From: Symsagittifera roscoffensis
Taxonomy: Eukaryota; Xenacoelomorpha; Acoela; Convolutidae
Length of the DNA stretch: 64,000 nucleotides
Assembly (NCBI RefSeq): GCF_963678635.1
Contig: NC_087062.1
Span: forward strand, 96,403,705 to 96,467,704
Direction: 5' to 3'
The position numbers were made by a program, and so were the translations under genes. The stretch's first letter is position 1. Each line of letters starts with the position of its first letter. This document shows positions 10,430 to 22,019 of this stretch, in pieces. The notes beneath the pieces are model-generated. The model saw only the letters and a program-made list of their open reading frames with translations. It did not search any database and was not told the DNA's origin.

Positions 10430-11700
10430 ACGAGAGTGAAATGAAGAGAGAGGGAGAGAAACTTGTACCAATCAACTAAGATTGATCATTGAAACTTTTA
10501 AACTTTTTGTTCTGTTGTAGTTTGGTTAAACCAGGCGTTGAAAACTGTTAAATTGTTGTAATTGTTGGATAACAATGAAAATTTTAGTTGATGCTATTTA
10601 CATATATATACACATACAGCATAGGTGATAGGTGAGTAAATTTACCTATTTAAAACTAACTGAAATTTTTAACCTGTGTAGGACGGATCTTCACTTTGTG
10701 GCGACCTGGTAGAGTTAGGATACACTTGCTCGAAGAGGGTGAGTACCTCCTTACCTTTCCTAGCCAGATAGTTTCTTAGTTTTAATTTTGAGCCAAACGC
10801 ATAAATGAATGATAATACTTGGTAAGACAGTGAGATGTAGTACGATGCCATTTATGACACGCGGTGAGTTGAGGTGGAGTAGATAAATTTCAATTTTCTA
10901 ATGCGGTTTGTAAAGTTATTTATAGAGAACTGGAACACTACTTGACGATAGCCCGGCGTTTTGCGATCAATGGGGACATTGAAGGGGACTGTCCGGGAAT
11001 TATGTGCAATTCCCCCGGATTGGCACAGCGGAACCTTCCGTCGCAGCGCAAAAACGACATTAGAGCACGATAAGACAGCTAATTGAAGTCGATAGAAGGA
11101 AAGGAGGCTTCATTGGGGCAGACGGAAGGAGCAGTACCCTCCCGTGCCACGAAGTTAGAGTAATAACGACGTTATTACTGGAAGAGCGCGGGATCGGAGG
11201 CTCGACCCCAGAGACTGTCATATGGTGAAAGACTATAGTAAACTAACTTTTTAGCTTTTCTGATGTCCTAAACATTTGAATTAACCCCAGTATTTTTTGT
11301 TATTCTAGAGTATGAGTAGCTAGGAAGAGGAACTGGTCAATCCATCTCCAATGGATTTAATATAGAACTGTCACCAAAAACATAGAAAAGTTGGATATTC
11401 GAGCCGTGTTTTTAATGATAGTCATGTAGTCTGGGGATCCGAGACCCAGCTATGTGATTATCTTCGCATGTAAACGGAAGCTGATTAAAAGTCGTTTGAC
11501 TGATGGCCTGAAAAAGGTAATTTTTTACTTAGCCCTAATCAGACCAGAAAATCAACTGGCTAAGTCGAGACGGTGAAAACCGAGTAGAATTTAGGTTACT
11601 GACTCCGGCCAGTCGTCAATAGGTGCTTTTTCAGTGCTCAGTCACTGGTAGCGTTTGGGCGAATGTTACATTGCTCTGTTCAAACTATCAACTCTGTCTT
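10430..11700. other. non-coding stretch after the left large element
   Basis: No supported gene. The first part is AT-rich. From about 10,930 to 11,240 the sequence is noticeably GC-richer and contains two inverted repeats: CCGGGAATT facing AATTCCCCCGG near 11,000, and a 21-bp near-perfect palindrome at 11,159-11,179. It does not resemble the 3' flank of the right large copy. After 11,700 reverse-transcriptase homology begins. Confidence 0.6.
11159..11179. other. 21-bp palindrome
   Basis: AGTAATAACG, one A, then CGTTATTACT: ten-base arms that are perfect reverse complements with a one-base centre. It could be a protein-binding site or part of an element end. No role can be assigned. Confidence 0.7.
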
Positions 11701-11960
11701 GGACAAAAATGTGGCATTGAATATGCCATCCACACGCTAAGAGATCAGTAAAGCAAAACCTCCGCCGATACTGTTTAACTGATAGATGCCGAAAACGCTT
11801 TCAACTCGCTAAATCGAAAACTGGCATTGAAAAACATCGAAAATACCTGCCCATCTTTTTTAACAGAGATCAAGAAATCCTACTCCAATCCATCTAATCT
11901 GTTTGTTAACAAAAAACAATCTACTCTCAAGAAGGGGCTACCCAGGGGGATCCACTAGCA

Positions 11961-12428
11961 ATGGCCATGTACGGTCTAGCCATAATACCCGTCAGAAAAC
12001 TTTTATCAGCAGACAACGTAACCCAAAAATGGTACGCAGACGACGGAAACGCAGTCGGTAAATTAGGCAATCTACGAACCGTCCTCGATAAAATTGTAAC
12101 TCTAGGTAAATTTTTTGGCTACCATGTTAAAGCATCCAAATGCCAACTCATTGCCAAAGATGAAAAACTCGGTGAAGGTGAGAAAATCTTCAAAAATAGA
12201 GGAATCACTATAAAGGCAGGAGACCGAGTGCTTGGTTCAGTTATAGGAACAGAATCTGAATGTAAAAAGTTCCTCGAATTTCAACAGACTGAGCAAATCA
12301 AAATTTTGAAAAAGTTAACAAAATTGTTAAAACCTTCATCCAAAAAGTTTATGCCTGCTATACTAAAGGAGTTCCAGAAAATTTTTCATTTCTTACCAGG
12401 ACAACGCCTAACACTATCGAAAACTTAG
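11961..12428 (+). pseudogene. reverse transcriptase core fragment of the non-LTR element
   Basis: The 155-codon open piece starts inside the reverse transcriptase palm. Just upstream, QGDPLA is readable near 11,945. The catalytic box WYADD at 12,030-12,044 is intact, followed by the fingers/palm continuation FGYHVKASKCQLIAK and a lysine-rich thumb region (LKKLTKLLKPSSKKF). Known role: copying the element RNA at the target site. The frame is lost after 12,428, and the following residues (MGGLNIKLPS) are readable in another frame. Confidence 0.8.
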
Positions 12429-12858
12429 AAATATGTGAAAAGATTATCGAAGATCAATTAATACCTAACCTAGTCGGTAAAGACACATTGAACCCCCAGT
12501 TCCGTGAGATATCTTCCTTATCCCTTAAAATGGGCGGCCTTAACATCAAGCTGCCATCCGATCATGAGAAGTATCTAGAATAGTCTAAAGAAACATCACT
12601 AGTACTGGAATCTCAAGATCCTGTTACAGCAATAACACAGCAAGAAAAAACATGTACGAAAATCAAAAAATTGAAAACTGATAGAACAAACCGAAAGAAA
12701 ACAAACCTCATTAACTCTTTAGAAGAAACAGATAAATACGCAACCGAACTGTACTCTGAACAGGGAGCCTCTAACTGGCTCAACGCTTTAACATCGAGCA
12801 GATAAAACTTCAACCTGAATAAATCAGAATTCAGAGATGGTATTTACTTAAGATACAG

Positions 12859-13224
12859 ATGGGAACCGACCAAAACCCACTCACATGTGCATGTGGTGCT
12901 AAGTTTAAATTGACACAAGCGCTACACTGTGAAAAGGGCAGTTACACAAACATAAGACAAAAGGAAATTAGAGACACATTCGCCAACCTCATGAACGAGG
13001 TTTGCAATGACGTCGAGATAGAGCCACAACTTCAGCCGTTGCAAGGCGGAAGCTTTGTCAACAATTCAACTACAACTGAAGATGAGGCACGACTTGATTT
13101 TAAGGCAAACGGACTCAGGGGTTCACGATTTAGCCGCGCTTTCTTTGATGTGAAAGTTTTCAACCCCAAGCCAAAACATCGCAAAAATTGCATAAAGACG
13201 CATATAAATATCACGAAACGCTGA
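12859..13224 (+). pseudogene. C-terminal zinc knuckle and restriction-like endonuclease fragment
   Basis: A 121-codon open piece. CACGAKF...ALHC is a cysteine-histidine knuckle, and NEVCNDVEIEPQLQ, ARLDFKANG and FFDVKVFNP form the PD-(D/E)XK-type nuclease core with the D..DVK pattern. In site-specific non-LTR elements this domain nicks the target DNA. The frame breaks after HINITKR, and the remainder (CTGGPALT-like block near 13,295) is readable in another frame to about 13,510. The same domain appears in antisense fragments at 16.3-16.5, 17.9-18.1, 20.0-20.4 and 22.2-22.6 kb. Confidence 0.75.
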
Positions 13225-13519
13225 AGAACTCCAAGTATCAGCAAAGAATTTTAAACGTAGAGCAGAGTAGCTTCTGCTCATTATTTTTCGGATGCACCGG
13301 TGGTCCTGCTCTAACAGCCACGCGGACGATGCAGCGATTAGCCAAAAAACTAAGTGAAAAAAGATAAGAAAGATATCCAGAATCGATAATTTACTTAAGA
13401 ACTAAAATAAGCTTCGCGCTCCAGAGGAGCTCAATACTATGTATAAGGGGGTGCAGATTGCTGCGCAAAGTTCAATTTATCGACAACTCTATTAGCGCTA
13501 TTGTAGAGGAAGGACGGCT

Positions 13520-13690
13520 AAGATAAATTAACATTACGACGATGCATTTAATGCTGATTTATGACTTCTTAAACAAAATGATACAGTTTGCTGATATAAA
13601 TGCATTTTTATAACGCTGGTATGGCCCTATCCAGCTTGTGCACTAGCCGTAACTAAACGGAAGGGCCTCTTTTGTAACTTATTTCTTTTC
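13520..13690 (+). repeat. 3' tail of the non-LTR element (inverted relative to array copies)
   Basis: Starting at AACATTACGACGATGCATTT and passing GGTATGGCCCTATCCA to GGAAGGGCCTCTTTTGTA, this matches in reverse complement the roughly 150-bp segments at 15.87, 16.16, 17.44, 17.74, 19.75 and 22.03 kb. Position directly after the nuclease domain identifies it as the element's 3' untranslated region. Confidence 0.75.
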
Positions 13691-13769
13691 TCGCAGATAT
13701 CGACATCTTCCTCTCAGATCTCAAACATCGGAAAATGCGGCAAAAGCCTAACGTAAACGGGTGAAACAG

Positions 13770-15241
13770 AACACCATCGGACAAGGGCATAGAAAAAGCG
13801 AGAAAGTATCTCAGGGGAACGGGCTAGTGGCAGAGCCTTTCGACAAGAGGATCGGTTTCTGTGTAACGAGGAAAACAATTTATTAATCAAAACTTATGGG
13901 GCTGCTTGATCCGAAATAATTCAAGGAAAAGAGAGAAATGACTGCCTCAATAGAAGTGAAGAGTGAAAAAGATATCTATAAAGAACTAATGGCCATGAAA
14001 AAAAAGAGATGAAAAAAGTTCTCTGGAATAAATTAAGGTCAACGGGCGGACAACCCACCAGACTTTAGAGTCAGGCCAAAGGTCATAAAAATGACACACC
14101 ATTGAGACCAAACCTATCATTCTCTGGTAGCTCATATGATAATTTGAGCAGGACCCTGGCAAATTGGTTTGAGGGTAATGAGGGTTCCAACCTTGAAACA
14201 AACTCATTGGATGGCAGGAGTATCATTAAAAGTTTACACACGAAGGTCCCACTCAAGGGAGTAATTGATACAGTGGTTTGAGAAAACTATGAGGAGGAAA
14301 AATCACCGGCAATGGGAAGAAAGACCACGAATAGATTACTAAAAATGGCGGTCAGCTAGGTTCATCTTAAAAGCAATGAAATTGGTTTTGTACGAAAAAA
14401 TTGTTTTGGCCATTGACGCCTCTCTGGTCTTGATTTTAGCAAATCTTTGGCTCAAGGAATTTGAAAATGCACTGAAAAGGGAGTTTCCAGAATTGACTAC
14501 ACCTGCAAAAAATTGTAAAGAATTGTGCCCCAATGCAACAAAAAATTAGGGGGAGAATGCGAGGGAGAATGCGAGGGACTATTGAGCTGGTATCACGGTA
14601 AAGGACCACAACATAGCTAAAATAGTGTGGTATTGTATAAGTTTTATTTCAAGGAAGGAAAACGAGGCAGAACCTCAAGGTGTGAAAACTTTCCTATGCT
14701 GCGTAGCTGATATAGTGAGGACGGTCAAGGATGACCCTGGAAAAGTTTTCATCAGAATTCATCCTCACTTACAGTTCACAATTGAAACATCAAATGCCTC
14801 GGGATATCTCGTTTTTCTAGGTTTTGAAACATCAAAAAGGACAGGAGAGTGAGCTGTGGATGCTATCAAAACAGATACAGGTTCCAATTTTAATTTTATG
14901 AGTTGTGCCGTCTTTCAGTATGAAAAGAGTGTGATTGAAGGAACTGTTCACCGCGTCTTCTGAAGTACGTCTAGCTGGTAAAATTCGGATAAGGCAATGA
15001 AAATCAATCGTAAACAGTGGTCAGACGACCAGTATCCAGATCACTGGTTGTTTCGGGTTGCGACGCCTGCCCTCGGAAAAATCATAGGGGAGAATAACAA
15101 CATCGGGAGAAAGGCCGACAACCAGATAACTTCTACTACCAGTAAGGAACTACCACCCATGCTGATCATCAAATATCGGAGTAACCACACTGAAAAACTT
15201 GCGAAGAAAGCGTGTAATATCGCCGCTACGCAAATAGACTA
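13770..15241 (+). pseudogene. Penelope-like element reverse transcriptase, degenerate
   Basis: Readable in shifting frames: IEKARKYLRGTG and AEPFDKRIGFCVTRKT (N-terminal fingers, 13,785-13,880), MKKVLWNKLRSTGGQP then KGHKNDTPLRP followed by GSSYDNLSRTLANWF (the KxHK..PLRP motif typical of Penelope-like reverse transcriptases, 14,000-14,180), HLQFTIETSNASGYLVFLGF (14,770-14,830), and LPPMLIIKYRSNHTEKLAKK leading into the endonuclease linker (15,150-15,240). The longest open pieces are 14,625-14,852 and 14,997-15,242. Homology stops at 15,241, where a deletion joins the linker directly to the 3' untranslated region, so this copy lacks its GIY-YIG domain. Confidence 0.7.
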
Positions 15242-16019
15242 AATTGTGGTTGTAACATTGAAGCAGGACTCAGTAAACGCGACGAGTTTAGAAGCGTGGA
15301 GCTAACATTGAAACAATAGTTATAAATTCAAAAATATTTGGCTAAAACATCAAATTATTTAAAAAATTGACATGTAAACATGGCTATAAATTTTAAAAAA
15401 AAAAATTGTGATTATGAAATCGGGAAAAATAACAAACTCTCCGACTAAATTTTATTGCATAATAAAAATAATGTAACTGTTTGATATATTACTATTATGA
15501 ATATTGTGTTTGACACTTTTTATGATTTTTGATCATTCTGTACTTATTATTTAGAATTTGAAACATGAAGATGCACTAAAATTATGTGTTGTTACCTTAT
15601 GTGTACAATTTTAACGTAATCGTTCATTCACAGAGTAGGTCATTGTTGATTGAGACAGAAATAATAAAGGCGCATCCACTTTCCTTTACCAGCCTAATAA
15701 AAAAATTTAGCTTTTACTCTACTTTTAAATAACAAACTTTAACTTACCTAAATATAATCAACTTTACTTTAATTTTATATAATTAAAAAATTTTACCAGC
15801 CTAACTAAAAAATATAAGTTCTAAACCCGGATCTTATGCAAATTTAAAAAAAATAAAATAAAATACAAAAGGGGCCCTTCCGTTTAATTACGGTCAGTGC
15901 ACAAAGTGGATAGGGCCATACCATGTTAAAAATTGCATATGTAAAAGCAAACTGTATAATTGTATCAATGAAATCATATATCAAAATTAAATGCATCTTC
16001 GTAACGTTAATTTAATTTA

Positions 16020-16502
16020 AGGAAATCAGAGGTGAAAAACCAAAGAGCTTCACGATGAAATTCAGCTTCAACTTCACTTTAATTTTATATAAGTGAAACA
16101 TTTTACCAGCCTAACAAAAAAACATAAGTTCTAAACCCGGATCTTATGCCAATTTTAAAAAAATAAAATACAAAAGGGGCCCTTACGTTTATTTACTGTC
16201 AGTGCACAAAGTGGATAGGGCCATACCATGTTAAAAATTGCATATGTAAAAGCAAACTGTATAATTGTATCAATGAAGTCAGATATCAAAATTAAATGCA
16301 TCTTCGTAACGTTGATTTAATTTAGGAAATCAGAGGTGAAAAACCAATCAGCTTCACGATGAAAATTTTTCGCTGATAGTTTGTAGTTCTTCAGCGTTAG
16401 TAATAATTGTATGCATCTTTCAGCAGTTTTCTCGATGTTTTGGAATGGTGATTAAAACGCTTCACGTCGAAGAAAGCGCGGCAAAGTCGGACTCTGAAAT
16501 TT
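16020..16502 (-). pseudogene. antisense non-LTR 3' end, array unit 1
   Basis: Reading on minus, this is the last part of the restriction-like nuclease, with FFDVKVFNP-like sequence corrupted around 16,440-16,490 and an LKDAYNYY-like stretch near 16,400, followed by the element's 3' tail. The 5' truncation point at 16,502 abuts the plus-strand Penelope-like linker (GCGAAGAAGGCGCGGAATAT). Confidence 0.65.
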
Positions 16503-16632
16503 TGCGAAGAAGGCGCGGAATATCGCCGCCACGCAAATAGGGTTTACGACGAGGAAATTCAAAACATTTTTAGCGTCGATGAAATCAGCTTTTTCGTTTG
16601 AGCTAAAATCCATATTGATATACTAAGTAGAA

Positions 16633-16905
16633 TGTAGTGGATGCAAATCCATCTATGTCGGCCAAACGGTCAGACATTGCACCACTAGCGTTGAGGAGCA
16701 CCGAAAAGCGGACATTCTCGTAAGGCAACATCTGAAAGAGTCTGGAGGCGATGGTTTGAGTTCAGAAATAAGTTCGAAGATCATTGACTATGCCAATAGC
16801 ATTAATAAGTTATTTACATAAGAAGCGCTAAATATTTGGAACGAGAAGCCAGGACTCAGTAAACGCGACGAGTTTAGAAGCGTTGAGCTAACATTGAAAC
16901 AATAG
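16633..16905 (+). pseudogene. GIY-YIG endonuclease domain, array copy 1
   Basis: Starting from CSGCKSIYVGQTVRHCT, this shows the cysteine pair, the IYVGQT strand and the EEHRKAD helix of the GIY-YIG endonuclease that ends Penelope-like polyproteins and cuts DNA to prime integration. An in-frame TAA at 16,819-16,821 follows NSINKLFT. After it, EALNIWNEKPGLSKR continues to a terminal TAG. Upstream (16,503-16,632) is the linker ending just before the CxxC. Confidence 0.75.
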
Positions 16906-17589
16906 TTATAAATTCAAAAATATTTGGCTAAAACATCAAATTATTTAAAAAATTGACATGTAAACATGGCTATAAATTTTTTAAAAAAAAATTGTGATTA
17001 TGAAATCGGGAAAAATAACAAACTCTCCGACTAAATTTTATTGCATAATAAAAATAATGTAACTGTTTGATATATTACTATTATGAATATTGTGTTTGAC
17101 ACTTTTTATGATTTTTGATCATTCTGTACTTATTATTTAGAATTTGAAACATGAAGATGCACTAAAATTATGTGTTGTTACCTTATGTGTACAATTTTAA
17201 CGTAATCGTTCATTCACAGAGTAGGTCATTGTTGATTGAGACAGAAATAATAAAGGCGCATCCACTTTCCTTTACCAGCCTAATAAAAAAATTTAGCTTT
17301 TACTCTACTTTTAAATAACAAACTTTAACTTACCTAAATATAATCAACTTTACTTTAATTTTATATAATTAAAAAATTTTACCAGCCTAACTAAAAAATA
17401 TAAGTTCTAAACCCAGATCTTATGCCAATTTTAAAAAAAAATAAAATACAAAAGGGGCCCTTCCGTTTAATTACGGTCAGTGCACAAAGTGGATAGGGCC
17501 ATACCATGTTAAAAATTGCATATGTAAAATCAAACTGTAAAATTGTATCAATGAAATCATATATCAAAATTAAATGCATCTTCGTAACG

Positions 17590-18088
17590 TTAATTTAATT
17601 TAAGGAAATCAGAGGTGAAAAACCAAAGAGCTTCACGATGAAATTCAGCTTCAACTTTACTTTAATTTTATATAAAAGAAAAATTTTACCAGCCTAACAA
17701 AAAAACATAAGTTCTAAACCCGGATCTTATGCCAATTTTAAAAAAAAAAATACAAAAGGGGCCCTTCCGTTTAATTACTGTCAGTGCACAAAGTGGATAG
17801 GGCCATACCATGTTAAAAAATGCATATTTAAAAGCAAACTGTATAATTGTATCAATGAAGTCATATAACAAAATTAAATGCATCTTCGTAACGTTAATTT
17901 AATTTAAGGAAATCAGAGGTGAAAAACCAATCAGCTTCACGATGAAAATTTTTTGCTGATTTTTTGTAGTTCTTCAGCGTTACAGAATAATTGTATGCAT
18001 TTTTCAGCAGTTTTCTCGATGTTTTGGAATGGTGATTAAAAATCTTCACGTCGAAGAATGCGCGGCAAAGTCGGACTCTGAAAATTTG
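17590..18088 (-). pseudogene. antisense non-LTR 3' end, array unit 2
   Basis: This is an almost exact repeat of 16,020-16,502, including the truncation point against the GCGAAGAAGGCGCGGAATAT linker. Two successive tails of about 300 bp (from about 17,400 and 17,700) precede it, as in unit 1 (15,840 and 16,140). A tail duplication was therefore part of the unit before it was amplified. The short open frames at 17,391-17,883 are just these tails read on minus. Confidence 0.65.
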
Positions 18089-18216
18089 CGAAGAAGGCGC
18101 GGAATATCGCCGCCACGCAAATAGGGTTTACGACGAGGAAATTAAAAACATATTTGCCGTCGATGAAATCAGCTTTTTCGTTTGAGCTAAAATCCATATT
18201 GATATACTAAGTAGAA

Positions 18217-18489
18217 TGTAGTGGATGCAAATCCATCTATGTCGGCCAAACGGTCAGACATTGCACCACTAGCGTTGAGGAGCACCGAAAAGCGGACATT
18301 CTCGTAAGGCAACATCTGAAAGAGTCTGGAGGCGATGGTTTGAGTTCAGAAATAAGTTCGAAGATCATTGACTATGCCAATAGCATTAATAAGTTATTTA
18401 CATAAGAAGCGCTAAATATTTGGAACGAGAAGCCAGGACTCAGTAAACGCGAAGGGTTTAGAAGCGTGGAGCTAACATTGAAACAATAG
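18217..18489 (+). pseudogene. GIY-YIG endonuclease domain, array copy 2
   Basis: This has the same length and motifs as copy 1 (CSGCKSIYVGQT, EEHRKAD, EALNIWNEK) and carries the same internal TAA after SINKLFT. A DEF to EGF change (GACGAG to GAAGGG) near the end distinguishes it. The linker upstream begins at 18,089, directly against the antisense non-LTR fragment. Confidence 0.75.
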
Positions 18490-19008
18490 TTATAAATTCA
18501 AAAATATTTGGCTAAAACATCAGATTTTTAAAAAAATTGACATGTAAGCATGGCTATAAGTTTTAAAACGAAAATTTTTGATTACGAAATCGGGAAAAAT
18601 AACAAACTCTCCGACAAAATTTGATTGCATAATAAAAATAATGTATCAATTTGATATATTACTTTTATGAATATTGTGTTTGACACTTTTTATGATTTTT
18701 GATCATTCCGTACTCATTAGTTAGATTTTGAAACATGAAGATGCACTAAAATTATGTGAAAACCTTTGCTCATTTTACATTTTTAACGTAATTGTTCAGA
18801 AATAACAAAGGCGCAGCTACTTTCCTTTACCAGCCTAACTAAAGAAATTTAGCTTTTACACTCATTTTAAATAATTAACTTCAGCTTACCTAAATATAAT
18901 CAACTTTACTTTAATTTTATATAACTGAAAAATTTCACCAGCCTAACTAAAAAATATAAGTTCTAAAACCGGATCTTATGCCAATTTTAAAAAAAAATAA
19001 AATACAAA

Positions 19009-19248
19009 ACGGTCAGACATTGCACCACTAGCGTTGAGGAGCACCGAAAAGCGGACATTCTCGTAAGGCAACATCTGAAAGAGTCTGGAGGCGATGGTTT
19101 GAGTTCAGAAATAAGTTTGAAGATCATTGACTATGCCAATAGCATTAATAAGTTATTTACATAAGAAGCGCTAAATATTTGGAACGAGAAGCCAGGACTC
19201 AATAAACGCGAAGGGTTTAGAAGCGTGGAGCTAACATTGAAACAATAG
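19009..19248 (+). pseudogene. GIY-YIG endonuclease domain, array copy 3, 5'-truncated
   Basis: The domain starts abruptly at TVRHCTTSVEEH, having lost the CxxC and IYVGQ strand. At 19,005 the sequence jumps from the non-LTR 3' tail (AAATACAAAA) into this point, skipping the rest. It has the same internal TAA as the other copies. Confidence 0.7.
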
Positions 19249-19744
19249 TTATAAATTCAAAAATATTTGGCTAAAACATCAGATTTTTAAAAAAAATTGA
19301 CATGTAAGCTTGGCTATAAGTTTTAAAACGAAAATTTTTGATTACGAAATCGGGAAAAATAACAAACTCTCCGACAAAATTTGATTGCATAATAAAAATA
19401 ATGTATCAATTTGATATATTACTTTTATGAATATTGTGTTTGACACTTTTTATGATTTTTGATCATTCCGTACTCATTAATTAGATTTTGAAACATGAAG
19501 ATGCACTAAAATTATGTGAAAACCTTTGCTCATTTTACATTTTAAACGTAATTGTTCAGAAATAACAAAGGCGCAGCTACTTTCCTTTACCAGCCTAACT
19601 AAAGAAATTTAGCTTTTACACTCATTTTAAATAATTAACTTCAGCTTACCTAAATATAATCAACTTTACTTTAATTTTATATAACTGAAAAATTTCACCA
19701 GCCTAACTAAAAAATATAAGTTCTAAAACCGGATCTTATGCCAA

Positions 19745-21325
19745 TTTTTAAAACAAACAAAATACAAAAGGGGCCCTTCCGTTTAATTAGGATGGGGCCA
19801 TACCAGTTTAAAAATTGCGTATGTAAAAAAAAACTGTATAATTGTATAAATCAAGTCATATATCAACTTGTACTAGATCGAACAAGGGCCATACCAGCTT
19901 AAAAATTGCGTATGTAAAAGAAAACTGTATAATTGTATAAATGAAGTCATATATCAACTTTAAATGCATCTTCGTAACGTTAATTTAATTTAGGAAAACC
20001 AGAGGGGAAAAACTACTCAGCTTCGCAATGAAAATTCTTCGCTGATATTTGTAGTTCGTCAGCGTTACGTAATAATTGTATGCATCTTTCAGCAGTTTTC
20101 TCGATGTTTTGGAATGGTGATTAAAAAAGGTTCACGTCGAAGAAAGCGCGGCTAAATCGGACTCTGAAAACTCCAGAGTCCGTTTGCTTTAACATTGAGT
20201 CTTGCCTCGTCTGCAGTTTAAACTGAATTGTTGACAAAGCTTTCGCCTTGCAAAAGCTAATGTTTCGGCTCAATCTAGACGTCAAGGCGAACCTCATTTA
20301 TGAGGTGGGTGCGTGTGTCTATAATTTCAGTGTGTCTTATAAGTGTGTAACCACCCTTTGCGTAGTGCAGAGCGTGGGTCAGGTTAAAATTTGCGCCACA
20401 TGAACGTGTGAGTGGGATTCTGGTCGGTTCCCATACGTATTTTAAGTAAATACTATCCTTGAATTCTGATTTATTTAGGATGACGTTGTATCTGCTCTAT
20501 TGTAGGGCCTTGAGCCAGTAAGAAGCTCCCCTTTTTATTGTTTTCATTTGAGTAGTCTATGATATTTTTTCTTCTGTTTTGTTCTATCAGTTTTTAATAT
20601 TTCAATATTTGTACCAATTTTCTCTTGCTGTGTTTTTGCTGTAACCAGATTTTGAGATCCCTGTACTAGTTATGTTTCGTTAGCCCAGTCTATGTACTTT
20701 TCATGTTTGGATGGCAGCTTGGTGCCAAAGTCGAGCTTTTTAAGGGGTAACTGAACTGAGGGCTTAATGTGTCTTTACCGACTAGGTTAGTTATTAGTTG
20801 TTCTTTAACATTATTTTTACATGTTTCTATGAATTCCATGATATTAGGCATGTTCTGATTAAAATTGAAAGTTTTCTTGGCATAAACGTTTTAAGGGCAG
20901 GTTTTAGCGATTCTGGTTAATTTTTCAAAGTTTTGAATTGCTCAATCTGCTGAAACTTGTAGTTATATTTCTCTTTAACCTGATAATTGGGTAACTTATC
21001 ATGGTAGCCACAAAACTTGACTCCCGATACAATTTTATCCAAGACAGTTCCTAGGTTGCATACGACTTTTGGGTTACCTTGTCTGCTGATAAAACTTTTA
21101 TGAGGGCTTTTACAGTTAGACCATACCTGACCATTGGTAGCGGATCGCTGGGTTGTCCGTTCTTGACATCAGATGGTTTTTTGTTAAAAACCAAAATAGA
21201 TGGATTGTTATAAGAATTCTTAATTGCTGCTAAAAGAATGGGCAGGTGTTTTCGATGTTTTTCAATGCCAATTTTTTTATTTATTACTTCATTCGCGGAG
21301 GACATGCTGTATTGCCCTGTCAAGG
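19745..21325 (-). pseudogene. antisense non-LTR element with partial reverse transcriptase, unit 3
   Basis: From high to low coordinate this shows the reverse transcriptase palm (open piece 21,051-21,323, IEKHRKHLPILLAAIKNSYN ... DPLPMVRYGLTVKALIKVLS), the thumb, the zinc knuckle and nuclease (20,170-20,460), then the 3' tail. QGDPLAMAM of the plus-strand copy appears here as PSDPLPMVR, and WYADD as SYAT, so the catalytic core is destroyed. The tail contains a local duplication of about 95 bp (19,790-19,870 and 19,885-19,960) that unit 4 lacks. Confidence 0.7.
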
Positions 21326-21529
21326 CGAAAAGCGGACATTCTCGTAAGGCAACATCTGAAAGAGTCTGGAGGCGATGGTTTGAGTTCAGAAATAAGTTTG
21401 AAGATCATTGACTATGCCAATAGCATTAATAGGTTATTTACATAAGAAGCGCTAAATATTTGGAACGAGAAGCCAGGACTCAGTAAACGCGAAGAGTTTA
21501 GAAGCGTGGAGCTAACATTGAAACAATAG
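21326..21529 (+). pseudogene. GIY-YIG endonuclease domain, array copy 4, 5'-truncated
   Basis: Only the part from RKADILVRQHLKE onwards remains, joined at 21,325 to antisense non-LTR reverse-transcriptase sequence. The shared TAA after LFT is present. This is the last copy. The following non-LTR segment is not capped by another GIY-YIG piece. Confidence 0.7.
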
Positions 21530-22019
21530 TTATAAATTCAAAAATATTTGGCTAAAACATCAGATTTTTTAAAAAAATTGACATGTAAGCATGGCTATAA
21601 GTTTTAAAACGAAAATGTTTGATTACGAAATCGGGAAAAATAACAAACTCTCCGACAAATTTTGATTGCATAATAAAAATAATATATCAATTTGATATAT
21701 TACTTTTATGAATATTGTGTTTGACACTTTTTATGATTTTTGATCATTCCGTACTCATTAATTAGATTTTGAAACATGAAGATGCACTAAAATTATGTGA
21801 AAACCTTTGCTCATTTTACATTTTTAACGTAATTGTTCAGAAATAACAAAGGCGCAGCTACTTTCCTTTACCAGCCTAACTAAAGAAATTTAGCTTTTAC
21901 ACTCATTTTAAATAACTAAATTTAGCTTACCTAAATATAATCAACTTTACTTTAATTTTATATAACTGAAAAATTTTACCAGCCTAACTAAAAAATATAA
22001 GTTCTAAAACCGGATCTTA

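Larger units (their letters stand above)
11700..13690 (+). mobile_element. degenerate non-LTR retrotransposon with restriction-like endonuclease
   Basis: This plus-strand remnant keeps the order reverse transcriptase, then a thumb/linker, then a C-terminal cysteine knuckle, then a restriction-like nuclease, then a 3' tail. The 5' part reads GQKCGIEYAIHTLR and IDAENAFNSLNR around 11,700-11,820. The tail (13,520-13,690) is the reverse complement of a segment that recurs through the array downstream, which shows that those repeats are 3' ends of this element family in the other orientation. Several stops and frameshifts make it inactive. The QGDPLA / WYADD motifs and C-terminal nuclease place it among early-branching non-LTR elements rather than AP-endonuclease LINEs. 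Confidence 0.75.

Noticed and set aside
17391-17883. Two similar minus-strand frames suggesting a small gene family
   Set aside because: They are the non-LTR 3' tail repeated twice; the likeness is repeat identity, not coding constraint.
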